From Trueperaceae bacterium (GTDB taxonomy: Bacteria; Deinococcota; Deinococci; Deinococcales; Trueperaceae), in assembly GCA_011389865.1 (NCBI GenBank), contig JAABTL010000016.1:1-58569 (forward strand): DNA of 58,569 nucleotides. The letters run 5' to 3'. The notes beneath the pieces were generated by a model. The model ran no database searches. It was not told the origin of the DNA and worked only from the letters and a program-made list of their open reading frames with translations. Every line of letters begins with the position of its first letter. Position 1 is the stretch's first letter. The position numbers were made by a program, and so were the translations under genes. Below, one piece after another: positions 1-9,362 of the stretch.

Positions 1-1
1 C

Positions 2-466
2 GCGCTCGACGACGTCACCCAGGAGGTCGTCCTGCGCGACTACGTCAACCTCGGCATGGCGGTCGCCACCGACGCCGGCCTGGTGGTGCCGGTGGTCCGG
101 GACGTCGACCGCAAGCCGCTGATCGACGTCGCCGATGACCTGCAGGGGCTCGCGGCCAAGGCGCGCGACGGCAAGCTCTCTCCCGACGACGTCCGCGGCG
201 GCACCTTCACCGTCACCAACATCGGCAGCGTCGGCGGCCTGTTCAGCTTCCCGATCATCAACGTGCCGGAGGCCGCGATCCTCGGGGTGCACGCCATCCG
301 CAAGCGCCCGGTGGTGCTTCCCGACGACACGATCGCGGCCCGGCCGATGCTCTACCTCAGCCTCTCGTTCGACCACCGCTTGGTCGACGGCGCCGACGCC
401 GCGCGCTTCACCAACCAGCTCATCGACCTGCTGCAGGAGCCGGAGGCGATGCTGCTGGATGCGTGA
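2..466 (+). CDS. 2-oxoacid dehydrogenase E2 (dihydrolipoamide acyltransferase), C-terminal part
   Basis: The reading frame is open from the first bases, so only the last ~154 residues are present. It is the end of the catalytic acyltransferase domain of an E2 subunit, which moves the acyl group from lipoyl-lysine to CoA in pyruvate, 2-oxoglutarate or branched-chain dehydrogenase complexes in the cytoplasm. The E2 signature DHRLVDGADAARF near the C terminus holds the catalytic His and the Asp-Gly pair, and the TFTVTNIGSVGG segment is also typical. The ending LLQEPEAMLLDA is the usual E2 tail. The lipoyl and E1/E3-binding domains lie outside the window, so which complex it belongs to cannot be told. 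A very strong inverted repeat starts 3 nt after the stop codon, so this is probably the last gene of its operon. Confidence 0.93.
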   Translation, partial: ALDDVTQEVVLRDYVNLGMAVATDAGLVVPVVRDVDRKPLIDVADDLQGLAAKARDGKLSPDDVRGGTFTVTNIGSVGGLFSFPIINVPEAAILGVHAIRKRPVVLPDDTIAARPMLYLSLSFDHRLVDGADAARFTNQLIDLLQEPEAMLLDA

Positions 467-468
467 GC

Positions 469-543
469 GGGTGGGGCGGGGGCCGTGCCGGAGGCTGAGC
501 CACCTTCGGTGCCAACGCCTCCGGCACGGCCCCCGCCCCACCC
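469..543. repeat. Perfect 26-bp inverted repeat, probable terminator after E2
   Basis: Bases 469-494 and 518-543 are exact reverse complements (26 bp, almost all G/C). The 23-nt loop holds a smaller dyad (CACC-TTC-GGTG). There is no T tract, so it is not a canonical intrinsic terminator, but its place directly behind a stop codon suits transcription termination or mRNA 3' protection. It resembles the inverted repeat at 633-709 in sequence (GGGTGGGGCGGGG-type arm) and layout. Confidence 0.75.
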
Positions 544-632
544 ACATCGGAAGGCACCCCTTCGCTAGCGGGCGGCGACGTTCGCGGTCGAACTGACGCC
601 GGCCCCCGAGGCGGTGCCGCAACCCAGCAGAA

Positions 633-709
633 GGGTGGGGGCGGGGCGTGTGCTGGGGGCGTTTGCACCGCAGGTGCGACAGCCCCCGCCACACGCCCCG
701 CCCCCACCC
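633..709. repeat. Second long inverted repeat between E2 and uvrC
   Basis: Bases 633-652 and 690-709 are perfect 20-nt reverse complements. Inside lies a further pairing (GGGGG with CCCCC) and an inner hairpin GCACC-GCA-GGTGC. The arm sequence is close to that of 469-543, so the two look like copies of one palindromic element about 160 nt apart. It ends 5 nt before the -10-like hexamer of uvrC. Confidence 0.65.
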
Positions 710-714
710 CCGCT

Positions 715-720
715 TACGCT
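715..720 (+). promoter_or_regulatory. TACGCT -10-like box for leaderless uvrC
   Basis: TACGCT ends exactly 6 nt before the GTG start of uvrC, so transcription would start at or next to the start codon. There is no Shine-Dalgarno sequence. The same spacing recurs at many genes in this window. Confidence 0.5.
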
Positions 721-726
721 GTTGGG

Positions 727-2586
727 GTGAAGCCCGCCGACCTCCCCGTCCTCCCGCGGCAGCCCGGCTGCTACCTGTGGCACGCGCCGGTGCGCGACGG
801 GGTGGCGGCCGGCGAGGACGGCGCCCGCGGCGCGGTGATCTACGTCGGCAAGGCGATCGACCTGCGGTCGCGGGTGCGCTCGTACTTCGGGCGCCACGCG
901 GGTGCCAAGGCGCGGCTCATCACCCGCGACGCCGAGCGGCTCGAGTACATCGTGACCGAGAACGAGGTCGAGGCGCTGATCCTCGAGGCGAACCTGATCA
1001 AGCGCTACAAGCCGCACTACAACGTGCTGCTCAAAGACGACAAGTCGTACCCCTTCCTCAAGCTCACGAACGAGCCCTTCCCGCGCCTGGAGTTCACCCG
1101 GCGGGTGCTCAAGGACGGCGCGCAGTACTTCGGGCCGTACCCCAACCCCGGGGTGGTGCGGCGCGTGCAGGAGCTCGTCGGCGCGGTCTTCCCGCTGCGG
1201 CAGAACAGCGGCTCGCCGATGCAGGCGCGCAAGAAGCCCTGCCTGCGGCACCACATGGGGCGTTGCCCCGCGCCCTGCGTCGGCGCCGCCGACCCCGAGG
1301 CCTACGCGGCCGTGGTGCGGCAGGTGCGCACCTTCCTCGAGGGACGCGTGGAGGACACGGTCGCGATGCTCGAGAGCGAGATGCGGGCCGCGGCGGGCCG
1401 CATGGACTTCGAGCTGGCGCGCACCTACCGCGACCGGCTCGAGGCGCTCAAGCGACTCTCGGGCTACGAGTCGAGCGTGGTGTCGTCCGGCGGGGAGGAC
1501 CTCGACTTCCTCGGCGTCGCCCAGGCCGGGGACTTCGCCATGGTGCAGCTGTTCCAGATGCGCCGCGGGCGCGTGGTGGGGCGCGACAAGCGCTTCCTGA
1601 CCGGCGCTGCGGGCGCCAGCGTGGCCGAGCTGCTCGAGCCGTTCCTGTCGGAGTACTACGGCATGGCGACGCACGTGCCCCCGTTGCTGCTGTTGCCGGA
1701 GAGCGAGCTCGACGTGGGCATCTGGTCCGCCTTCCTGGCGGGCCGCGCGCGCCGCAAGGTCGAGCTGCGCACCCCGCGGCGGGGCGACAAGGTGGCCCTG
1801 ATCGGCATGGCCGAGCGCAACGCCCGCACCGGGCTCGAGGCGGAACTGGCGCTGTTGGAGAAGCGCGGCGAGGCGCCCGGGGTGCGCGAGCTGCAGACGG
1901 CGCTCGGCCTCGTCACGCCGCCGTGGCGGCTCGAGGGTTTCGACGTCTCCAACCTCATGGGCACCCACACCGTCGCGAGCCTGGTCGTGTTCGAGGGCGG
2001 CCGCGCCAAGAAGAGCGAGTACCGGCGGCTGCGCATCCGCGGCCTCGACCGGCCCGACGACTTCGCTTCGATGCATCAGGCCGTCCTGCGGCGCTTCACC
2101 GGGCGTCTCGCCGACAGCCTGCCGCCGCCGGACCTGCTGCTGATCGACGGCGGCAAGGGGCAGCTCTCCGCGGCCAAGCGCGCGCTGCGGGACGCGGGCG
2201 TCGACGTTCCCCTGGTGGGGTTGGCCAAGCGCGTCGAGACGATCGTCACCGAGGACGGCCGCGAGCTGCTGCTGCCCAACGCCCACCCGGCGCTGAGGCT
2301 GCTGATCCACGCGCGCGACGAGGCGCACCGGACCGCGGTGGGCTACAACCGCCAGCGCCGCGGCCAGGCGATGACGCGCTCGTTGCTCGACGACGTGCCG
2401 GGCGTCGGCCCCAAGCGGCGCGACGCGCTGCTCGCCCACTTCTCGTCCGTCGATCAACTGCGCGACGCGTCGGTGGAGGCGCTCGCGGCGGTGCCCGGTG
2501 TCGGCCGGGCGGCGGCGGCCGCCGTCAAGTCGTACTTCGATCCCGCGGCGCTCGACGTGCTCGAGGGCGAGGAGTCGGTCGCCTAG
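727..2586 (+). CDS. uvrC: UvrABC excinuclease subunit C
   Basis: 619 residues, the normal length for UvrC, the dual-incision nuclease of nucleotide excision repair, which cuts on both sides of a bulky DNA lesion after UvrAB recognition. The N-terminal GIY-YIG nuclease domain is clear (PGCYLW, then [14 protein letters not shown] at about residues 36-50). A UVR motif follows around residues 215-250 (the [19 protein letters not shown] region), then the RNase H-like C-terminal nuclease ([30 protein letters not shown]). The end carries two helix-hairpin-helix motifs ([14 protein letters not shown] and [17 protein letters not shown]). The GTG start is chosen because GIY-YIG begins directly behind it and a -10-like hexamer lies 6 nt upstream. 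The stop overlaps the stop of the convergent acetyltransferase gene in a single CTAG. Confidence 0.97.
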   Translation: MKPADLPVLPRQPGCYLWHAPVRDGVAAGEDGARGAVIYVGKAIDLRSRVRSYFGRHAGAKARLITRDAERLEYIVTENEVEALILEANLIKRYKPHYNVLLKDDKSYPFLKLTNEPFPRLEFTRRVLKDGAQYFGPYPNPGVVRRVQELVGAVFPLRQNSGSPMQARKKPCLRHHMGRCPAPCVGAADPEAYAAVVRQVRTFLEGRVEDTVAMLESEMRAAAGRMDFELARTYRDRLEALKRLSGYESSVVSSGGEDLDFLGVAQAGDFAMVQLFQMRRGRVVGRDKRFLTGAAGASVAELLEPFLSEYYGMATHVPPLLLLPESELDVGIWSAFLAGRARRKVELRTPRRGDKVALIGMAERNARTGLEAELALLEKRGEAPGVRELQTALGLVTPPWRLEGFDVSNLMGTHTVASLVVFEGGRAKKSEYRRLRIRGLDRPDDFASMHQAVLRRFTGRLADSLPPPDLLLIDGGKGQLSAAKRALRDAGVDVPLVGLAKRVETIVTEDGRELLLPNAHPALRLLIHARDEAHRTAVGYNRQRRGQAMTRSLLDDVPGVGPKRRDALLAHFSSVDQLRDASVEALAAVPGVGRAAAAAVKSYFDPAALDVLEGEESVA

Positions 2587-3215
2587 CCTCCCGCGTCGGC
2601 GCCGCCCGCGCTCGCCGAGGCCGGCGAGGCGTGACCCGGATCGGGCGCGATCGGCGCCCCGCGCCGTTCGAACCAGGCGGACCGCACGAGCGTCATGTGC
2701 ACGTCGACGCGGCCGCGCTGGCCCGTCTGCCGCTGCCGCTCGACGAAGCCCACCTTGCGGAACGCGGCCTGGGCGCGCTCGTTGTCGCCGAAGGTGTGCA
2801 GCCGAACGCGCTCCAGCCCCAACTGCTCGAAGGCATACGCGAGCAGCGCGCGCATCGCGTCGCCGCCGTAGCCGCGGCTCCAGTGGCTGCGTTCGCCGAT
2901 GATGATGCCGAGCGTCGCCTCGCTGCCGCGCAGGTCGTAGAGCTCGACCGTGCCGATGTAGGCGGCTTGCTCGTCGAAGATGCCGAAGGTGCGGCGGTCG
3001 TGGCGGGCGGCGTCGGCGCGCAGCATCCGGCGCAGCAGCCACAGGGGCAGGCGCGACGGCGGGGTGCCGTTGAGGTGCGCGATCTCGGGGTCGCGAAAGT
3101 GGGCGTGCAGGCGGCGCCACGCGTGGCGGTCGAGCGCGGTGAGCGGCCGCAGTTCGACGCGGCCCCAGGTGAGCCTGGGCGGCGGATGTGCGATCCCGAC
3201 CGACGTGGCCGTCAT
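2583..3215 (-). CDS. GNAT family acetyltransferase (RimJ/RimL-like)
   Basis: 210 residues. The segment after residue ~15 ([19 protein letters not shown]) is the typical first strand and helix of RimJ/RimL-type N-acetyltransferases. The acetyl-CoA loop region is [19 protein letters not shown], followed by [20 protein letters not shown] and AFRKVGFVE, the classic order of this family, so it should transfer an acetyl group from acetyl-CoA to an amine. The substrate is unknown: ribosomal protein N terminus, antibiotic or metabolite are all possible. The ATG at 3215 is preferred over earlier in-frame starts because those lie inside the divergent MoxR gene. The gene is divergent from MoxR across a ~50-nt shared promoter region and convergent with uvrC, sharing CTAG at the stops. 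The last ~20 residues are an Ala/Gly/Ser-rich tail. Confidence 0.88.
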   Translation of the reverse strand: MTATSVGIAHPPPRLTWGRVELRPLTALDRHAWRRLHAHFRDPEIAHLNGTPPSRLPLWLLRRMLRADAARHDRRTFGIFDEQAAYIGTVELYDLRGSEATLGIIIGERSHWSRGYGGDAMRALLAYAFEQLGLERVRLHTFGDNERAQAAFRKVGFVERQRQTGQRGRVDVHMTLVRSAWFERRGAPIAPDPGHASPASASAGGADAGG

Positions 3216-3222
3216 GGCGACC

Positions 3223-3232
3223 AGTGTACGCT
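3223..3232. promoter_or_regulatory. Overlapping divergent -10-like boxes (acetyltransferase / MoxR)
   Basis: AGTGTACGCT contains TACACT on the minus strand (7 nt before the ATG of the acetyltransferase) and TACGCT on the plus strand (35 nt before the MoxR ATG). The two hexamers share 2 bp, so only one direction could be occupied at a time. No clear -35 was found. Confidence 0.35.
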
Positions 3233-3266
3233 GCCCTGCGGGTCCACCCTGGAGGTCATCGAACGC

Positions 3267-4235
<969 letters not shown>

Positions 4236-4287
4236 CGAGGTCGGTGGGCGCCATGGTGGACCTCGCCCCCGCCGCGGAGGCGCGGCC

Positions 4288-5223
4288 GTGATCAGCGCCG
4301 CCGGGCGCCGAGCCCTGGACCGCTACGCGCTCGCGGCGCGTGAGATGAGCGCGGCCAGTGGCGACCGCAGCGCCCGTGAGACCGGCAGTTCGGTCGAGTT
4401 CCAGGACTTCCGTTCGTACCAGCCGGGCGACGAGCTGCGCGCCGTCGATTGGCGCGCCTACGCGCGCAGCCGGCGACTGGTGACGCGCCTCTACCGGGCG
4501 GAGCGGACGATCGACGTCCACGTCGTGCTCGACGTCAGCCCCAGCATGGGCCTGGCGGGGAAGCTCGACTACGCGAGGATCGTCGCCGAGCTCGTCAGCT
4601 ACGTCGGGCAGCGCGACGCCATCACCCGCGTCCACACGACGGCCGGCGCCGCGAGCCCGGTCGCGCAGGGCAGGGTCGGCCTGGCGCGCGCGTGGGGGCT
4701 GCTGGAGGAGTCGCTGCCGGTGGCGGGGGGCCCCGGCCCCGTCGAGGGGGTGCGCAGCTTCGCGCTCGCCCTCCCCAAGGTGCGTGGCGCGGCGCTGGCC
4801 GTGGTGATCTCCGACCTGTTCGACCCCCAGCCGTGGCGACCGGCCCTCGTGGCCCTGCGGGCGCGTGGGCTCGACGCCGCGTTCCTGCAGGTCGTCTCCG
4901 AGGACGACCTCCACCCGCCGGAGGGGCGCTTCGAGGTCGTCGACGTCGAGAGCGACGAGCGGCGGACGGTCGGTCCCGAGGAGGTGCGTGCCTACCGCGC
5001 CGCGGTGCAGGCCTTCCTGCGCCGTACCCGCTCCGCCCTGGCGCAGGCAGGGTTCGGGCACGTGCTCCTGCGGGTCCCGGCGGGCGTCGACGCGGTGGCG
5101 CCGACCGCAGCCCGGCGGTCGCCGGCCAGTGGCCGCGCGGCGCGGACGGCCGCGCCCGCGCCCGACGCGGAGCGCACCGCGCTGGCGGCGCTGCGCCGCG
5201 CGCGGGTGCTGGTGCCGCGGTGA
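4288..5223 (+). CDS. DUF58 domain protein (vWA-like), MoxR partner
   Basis: 311 residues. The DUF58 core lies near residues 28-75 ([18 protein letters not shown] followed by [20 protein letters not shown]). Immediately after comes a von Willebrand A-type fold with DVSPSMGL, a MIDAS-like DxSxS motif, at about residues 85-92. No membrane segment is evident, so it should be cytoplasmic. The family works with MoxR ATPases, but its client protein here is not evident. The GTG start has GCGGAGG 7 nt upstream. Its stop codon overlaps the GTG start of the kinase gene (GTGA at 5220-5223), so the two are translationally coupled. The last ~45 residues are a low-complexity Ala/Arg/Pro region. Confidence 0.9.
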   Translation: MISAAGRRALDRYALAAREMSAASGDRSARETGSSVEFQDFRSYQPGDELRAVDWRAYARSRRLVTRLYRAERTIDVHVVLDVSPSMGLAGKLDYARIVAELVSYVGQRDAITRVHTTAGAASPVAQGRVGLARAWGLLEESLPVAGGPGPVEGVRSFALALPKVRGAALAVVISDLFDPQPWRPALVALRARGLDAAFLQVVSEDDLHPPEGRFEVVDVESDERRTVGPEEVRAYRAAVQAFLRRTRSALAQAGFGHVLLRVPAGVDAVAPTAARRSPASGRAARTAAPAPDAERTALAALRRARVLVPR

Positions 5224-6158
5224 GCGCCCCGGCGGGGGCGGGGCCCCGCGTGATCGGCCACCGCCTGCCGAGCGGCGAGATGATCCTGCGCGAGGTGGGG
5301 CGCGGCGCGTCCGCCCGGGTCTACCTCGTGTCCGACGGCGACGCCGTCGGCGCGCTGAAGCTGCTCCCGCCGGGGAGTGAGCCACGGGCGGATCACGAGC
5401 TCCGCATCGCGGCGGGGTTCTGCCACCCGAACGTCGGGCGCGTCGACGCTCGCATCGACGTCGACGGGTGGCCCGGCGTGCGGATGCCGCTGGTCTGGGG
5501 TCGGCGGCTGCTGCTGCGCGATGCGGGGACCCCCGGCGATGCGGGGACCCCCGGCGTTGCGGGGACCCCCGGCGATGCGGGGAGCCCGCGCGTCGCGGGG
5601 AGCCCCGGCGTTGCGGGGGGCGCGGCGCGAGGGCGCTACCTCGCCGCCTTCGCCCAGCTGCTCGCGGCGCTCGCCTACCTGCACGACCTCGGCGTGGTCC
5701 ATCGCGACGTGAAGCCTGAGAACGTGCTGGTCGATCGCGCCGGGCACGTCACGCTGATCGACTTCGACCTCGCGGTCCGCATCGACGACCGGGCGACCGC
5801 CCCGCGGGCCGCCGGCACCCTGGCGTACCTCAGCCCCGAGCAGGTCCGAGGCGAGCCGGCGACGCCGGCGTCCGATCTCTACGCAGCCGGCGTCATGCTG
5901 TACGCGGCCCTGACGGGCGAGGTGCCCCATGCCGGCATGCTCGAGGCCATGCTTGCCGGTCGCCGTTCGCCGCCCGGAACGACCGTCGCCGTGGTCCGGC
6001 CCTCGAGCCTCGACCCGGCGCTGGCCGCTGCCGACGAGCTGGTGGCGCGCCTGCTGGCGCCGGATCCGGCGGGCCGCTTCGCGCACGCCGCCGGCGCCCT
6101 GCGCGCGGTGGGGGAGATCCGGCGCGAGTGGGGGGAGGACGACCGGGCGCCAATGTAG
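5220..6158 (+). CDS. Ser/Thr protein kinase with an 18-nt-repeat insertion
   Basis: 312 residues. Kinase landmarks are in order: glycine-rich loop [15 protein letters not shown] lysine, a HEL glutamate (helix C), [13 protein letters not shown] catalytic loop, IDFDLA in place of the usual DFG, and YLSPEQ in place of APE. Catalytic Lys, Glu, HRD Asp and metal-binding Asp are all present, so activity is likely despite DFD. Between the hinge region and the helix before HRD sits a ~33-residue repeat of the type [14 protein letters not shown], encoded by an 18-nt tandem repeat. There is no transmembrane segment or sensor domain. The GTG start overlaps the DUF58 stop; an operon MoxR-DUF58-kinase suggests that it phosphorylates or regulates that pair. 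The stop TAG is itself part of a -10-like hexamer for the next gene. Confidence 0.88.
   Translation: MSAPAGAGPRVIGHRLPSGEMILREVGRGASARVYLVSDGDAVGALKLLPPGSEPRADHELRIAAGFCHPNVGRVDARIDVDGWPGVRMPLVWGRRLLLRDAGTPGDAGTPGVAGTPGDAGSPRVAGSPGVAGGAARGRYLAAFAQLLAALAYLHDLGVVHRDVKPENVLVDRAGHVTLIDFDLAVRIDDRATAPRAAGTLAYLSPEQVRGEPATPASDLYAAGVMLYAALTGEVPHAGMLEAMLAGRRSPPGTTVAVVRPSSLDPALAAADELVARLLAPDPAGRFAHAAGALRAVGEIRREWGEDDRAPM
5523..5620 (+). repeat. 18-nt tandem repeat (about 5.4 units) inside the kinase gene
   Basis: Units begin at 5523, 5541, 5559, 5577 and 5595, with a partial unit from 5613. The first three differ by one base (GCGGGGACCCCCGGCGAT type); later ones are more diverged. The period is six codons, so gain or loss of units keeps the kinase frame. 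Confidence 0.9.
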
Positions 6159-6161
6159 GAT
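6156..6161 (+). promoter_or_regulatory. TAGGAT -10-like box before the ABC permease gene
   Basis: TAGGAT ends exactly 6 nt before the ATG at 6168. Its first three bases are the stop codon of the kinase gene, so a leaderless transcript for the permeases could start within the operon. Confidence 0.45.
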
Positions 6162-6167
6162 GGCGCG

Positions 6168-8417
6168 ATGAGCGAACGCATCGCGGTCGCGGCCTTCGCC
6201 CTCGTGACCCTCGTCGCGTTGTGGGTCGCCCCGTGGGCGGCCTTCAGTCGCGAGACCGGTTCGCGGGCGGCCGTCATCCTGCTCCCCGACCGGGTGATCG
6301 ACTTCACCGGCCGGACGGAACCCCTCAGCGTGCCCGGCCAGGGCGCCGTGCTGTGGCTCTCGGTCGCGGGGCTCGTGGTCGTCGCGGGCGCGGCGGCCTT
6401 GCCCGGGCGCGCGCGCTACGGCGCGTGGCTCGCGGCCGGTGCGCTCCTGATCGGCACCGCCACTTGGGGCCTCGCCCAGTTCGACGCGGCCGTCGAGACG
6501 AGGCGGGCCCAGGCCTTCCAGGAGGCGATCGCGCCGAACATCGCCGATCCCCGCGCGAACCAGGACGCGGAGCGCCTCCGGCAGTTGTCCGAGGAGGCCC
6601 TGACGCGCCCGGTCACCGTCAGCGTCGAGCTGGCGCGCGAGGCCGGCGTGGTCGTCCGGCGGCTGCCCTACGGCGGTTCCGCCCCCGGCTTCGCCGCCTT
6701 CCTGACGCTGGCCGCCGGTGTGGCCGCGCTGCTGTTCGGGCTCCGCGTGTGGCCGCGCGCGGGCCGCGTGCTCGACCGCGTGCTCACCGCGGTCGCGATC
6801 CCCGCCGTGTCGATCGCGCTGGCGCTGCTCGCCGCGGCCGTCGTGATCCTGCTGCTGCAACCGACGCCCGTGGGCCGCGACGTCGTCATCGAGGGACCCT
6901 TCATGGCCCTGGCGGGCCGCCTCGACACCCTGTGGCACGCCTACTACATCCTCTTCTCGGGTTCGCTCGGCACGGCCAAGGGCTTCTTCGACGCACTGTC
7001 GTTCGCCACGCCGCTCATCTTCACCGGCCTGGCGGTGGGCTTCGGTTTCCGCGCCGGGCTGTTCAACATCGGCGCTCCCGGCCAGATGGTGCTGGGCGCG
7101 ATCGGCGCGATGTTCGTCGGCCTGTACATGCCGGGTCCCCGGTGGCTGGTGCTGCCCGTCGCGGTGCTCGCGGCGGCCGTGGGCGGCGGGTTGTGGGGCG
7201 CCATCCCGGGCTTCCTCAAGGCGCGCTTCGGCGCCAACGAGGTCATCAACACGATCCTCCTCAACTTCGTCGCGGCGTCGCTCATGCTGTTCATGCTGTC
7301 GTCCTCGCCCACCTTCGCGGCCTCCGCGGTGCGCGTGATCCAGCTGATCGCGGTGGTGGTGGCGGCGTCGGTCGTCGGCCTGCTCGTGCCGCCCGTGCGG
7401 CGGGTGATGCGCATCTCGCCGCGCCTGACGCTGGCCCTGGTGGCGGTGGTCGCGCTGGTGGGCGCCGTGGTCGTCGCGCAGCCGCGGCCGGGCGACCAGC
7501 CGGTGGTGCTGAACCTGCCCTTCAAGGCGCCCGGTTCCGAGCCGAAGTCGTACGAGATCTCGGAATCGGCCCGCATCCCGCGCCTGCCCGCGATGTTCGG
7601 CATCGACCTGTCCGTGACGCCGGGAACCAACGTCGTCCCCGTCGACGCCGCCGCCTGGGTCGCGGGCCTGCTGGCGGTGCTGGCCTTCGTCGCCGCCGGT
7701 GCGCTGGCGGCCGTGCGGCGGCGCGGGTTCCTGGCCAGGCTCCTGGCGGCGCTGGTGGTGGGGGCGGTCGCCTACGCCGCGCTCGCCGCCCTCGGCTGGC
7801 GGGCGCTACCGCTGGCGATCGACCCGACGAACCTCAATCCGTCGTTCCTCATCGCCATCGCGGCGGCGGTGTTCGTGTGGGTCTTCCTGTTCCGCACCCG
7901 CTACGGCTACGAGCTGCGGGCGACGGGCATGGCGCCGAAGGCGGCGGAGTACGGCGGCGCCAACATCCCGCGCAACACGGTGATGGCGCTGGCGATCTCC
8001 GGCGCCCTGGCCGGGCTCACGGCGACGCACTACGTGTTGGGCGGCGCGCTGGAGGACTACGGGCTGCGTCAGTCGCTCCCCACCGGCGACGGCTTCGACG
8101 GCATCGCGGTGGCGCTCCTGGGCGCCAACCACCCGGTCGGCACCGTGCTCGCTGCCTTCCTCTTCGGGGTGCTCAAGAACGGCGGCTCGGCGATGAACAT
8201 CGCTTTCACCGATCTGACGCGCGACGTCGTGTCGATGGTGCTCGCGCTGGTCGTGCTGTTCATCGCGGCCAAGGGCTTCCTGCCCGAGCGGCTCACCAAC
8301 CCGCTGCGGCGCGCACAGGCCCTCGGTGACCTGCCGGAGGAGCCTGCCGGCGGGACGCCGGGCGGCGACGTTCCGGTGGTCGCGCCGAAGGTCGCTGCGA
8401 CCGAGGGGGACCGCTGA
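6168..8417 (+). CDS. BMP/nucleoside-type ABC transporter permease, unusually long
   Basis: 749 residues, about twice the usual ~350 of this family (BPD_transp_2, YufP-like, partner of BmpA lipoproteins that import nucleosides). The family core is recognisable in two parts: SFATPLIFTGLAVGFGFRAG with FNIGAPGQM and GANEVINTILLNF near residues 280-370, and FLFRTRYGYELRATGMAPKAAEYGG to the end (about 575-735). Extra material consists of a ~230-residue N-terminal region with several membrane segments and a ~190-residue insertion in the middle, also with membrane helices and a polar loop. The C-terminal ~25 residues are polar and cytoplasmic. It overlaps the next permease by 1 nt. No ATPase or substrate-binding gene is nearby, so the rest of the transporter must be elsewhere. 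Confidence 0.88.
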   Translation: MSERIAVAAFALVTLVALWVAPWAAFSRETGSRAAVILLPDRVIDFTGRTEPLSVPGQGAVLWLSVAGLVVVAGAAALPGRARYGAWLAAGALLIGTATWGLAQFDAAVETRRAQAFQEAIAPNIADPRANQDAERLRQLSEEALTRPVTVSVELAREAGVVVRRLPYGGSAPGFAAFLTLAAGVAALLFGLRVWPRAGRVLDRVLTAVAIPAVSIALALLAAAVVILLLQPTPVGRDVVIEGPFMALAGRLDTLWHAYYILFSGSLGTAKGFFDALSFATPLIFTGLAVGFGFRAGLFNIGAPGQMVLGAIGAMFVGLYMPGPRWLVLPVAVLAAAVGGGLWGAIPGFLKARFGANEVINTILLNFVAASLMLFMLSSSPTFAASAVRVIQLIAVVVAASVVGLLVPPVRRVMRISPRLTLALVAVVALVGAVVVAQPRPGDQPVVLNLPFKAPGSEPKSYEISESARIPRLPAMFGIDLSVTPGTNVVPVDAAAWVAGLLAVLAFVAAGALAAVRRRGFLARLLAALVVGAVAYAALAALGWRALPLAIDPTNLNPSFLIAIAAAVFVWVFLFRTRYGYELRATGMAPKAAEYGGANIPRNTVMALAISGALAGLTATHYVLGGALEDYGLRQSLPTGDGFDGIAVALLGANHPVGTVLAAFLFGVLKNGGSAMNIAFTDLTRDVVSMVLALVVLFIAAKGFLPERLTNPLRRAQALGDLPEEPAGGTPGGDVPVVAPKVAATEGDR

Positions 8418-9349
8418 TGGACACCGTCGTCCTGCTGGCACTCCTCGGGTCGGCGCTGCGCGCCACCGCGCCGCTGCTCTTCGCCGCCCTGGGCGGCATG
8501 TTCTCCGAGCGGTCCGGGGTGGTGAACATCGCCCTCGAGGGGATCATCATCTTCGGCGCGCTCGCCGCGGCGCTGGTGACCTACTTCGTCGAACTGCCCG
8601 TGATCAGCCAGACGCCCGGCGCCTCGGTCTGGTACGCGCCCTGGATCGGGGTGCTGGCTGCGATGCTCGTCGGCGCCGGCGTCGGCTGGATCCACGCGGT
8701 GGTGTCGATCCGCTACAAGGCCGACCAGATCATCTCCGGCGTCGCGATCAACCTGATGGCGATCGGCGTGCCCGCGGTGATCCTCACCGGCCTGTTCGGC
8801 AACTCGGCGACCTCTGCGACGATCACCAACCGCCTGCCCCGCTGGGGCGAGGGCGCGTTCCAGTTCAGCCCGCTGGTCTACCTCGCGTTCCTGCTCGTGC
8901 CGATCACCTGGTACGTGCTGTTCCGCACGCCCTTCGGCCTGCGCCTGCGGGCGGTGGGCGAGCACCCCGAGGCCGCCGACAGCGTCGGCGTCTCGGTCAC
9001 CCGCATGCGCTACGCCGGGGTCATGCTCTCGGGCGTGCTCGCGGGCCTCGGCGGCGCCTACCTCTCCATCGGCGGCTTCAACCAGTTCATCACCGAGATG
9101 TCCGGCGGCCGCGGCTTCATCGCGCTGGCGGCGCTGATCTTCGGCAAGTGGCATCCGCTGGGGGTCCTGGGCGCGACGCTGCTGTTCGGGGCCTTCCAGG
9201 CGCTCGAGACACAGCTGGGCGGCGGGCAGCTGCTGCCGCCGACCGTCGTCCAGAGCCTGCCGTTCATCCTCACCATGCTGGTGCTGGCGGGTTTCGTCGG
9301 CCGTGCCATCCCGCCCAAGGCCATCGGCAAGCCGTTCGAGAAAGGTTGA
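8417..9349 (+). CDS. BMP/nucleoside-type ABC transporter permease, second subunit
   Basis: 310 residues, normal for YufQ-type permeases. The family signature FSERSGVVNIALEGIIIFGA occurs near residues 30-50, followed by IHAVVSIRYKADQIISGVAIN and LFRTPFGLRLRAVGEHPEAADSVG. Multiple hydrophobic helices are evident throughout. It would pair with the preceding long permease to form the membrane channel of a nucleoside or purine importer; the ATG overlaps the upstream stop by one base, which indicates translational coupling. The energy-coupling ATPase (with two nucleotide-binding domains in this family) and BmpA-type lipoprotein are absent from the window. Confidence 0.92.
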   Translation: MDTVVLLALLGSALRATAPLLFAALGGMFSERSGVVNIALEGIIIFGALAAALVTYFVELPVISQTPGASVWYAPWIGVLAAMLVGAGVGWIHAVVSIRYKADQIISGVAINLMAIGVPAVILTGLFGNSATSATITNRLPRWGEGAFQFSPLVYLAFLLVPITWYVLFRTPFGLRLRAVGEHPEAADSVGVSVTRMRYAGVMLSGVLAGLGGAYLSIGGFNQFITEMSGGRGFIALAALIFGKWHPLGVLGATLLFGAFQALETQLGGGQLLPPTVVQSLPFILTMLVLAGFVGRAIPPKAIGKPFEKG

Positions 9350-9362
9350 CCTGGAGGTCGCC

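Noticed and set aside
565-3120. 851-residue open frame antisense to uvrC, and many other long antisense frames
   Set aside because: In very GC-rich DNA stops are rare in all frames. These frames are Arg/Ala/Pro- or Asp/Val/His-rich, lack domain motifs and mirror codon bias of the real gene on the other strand.
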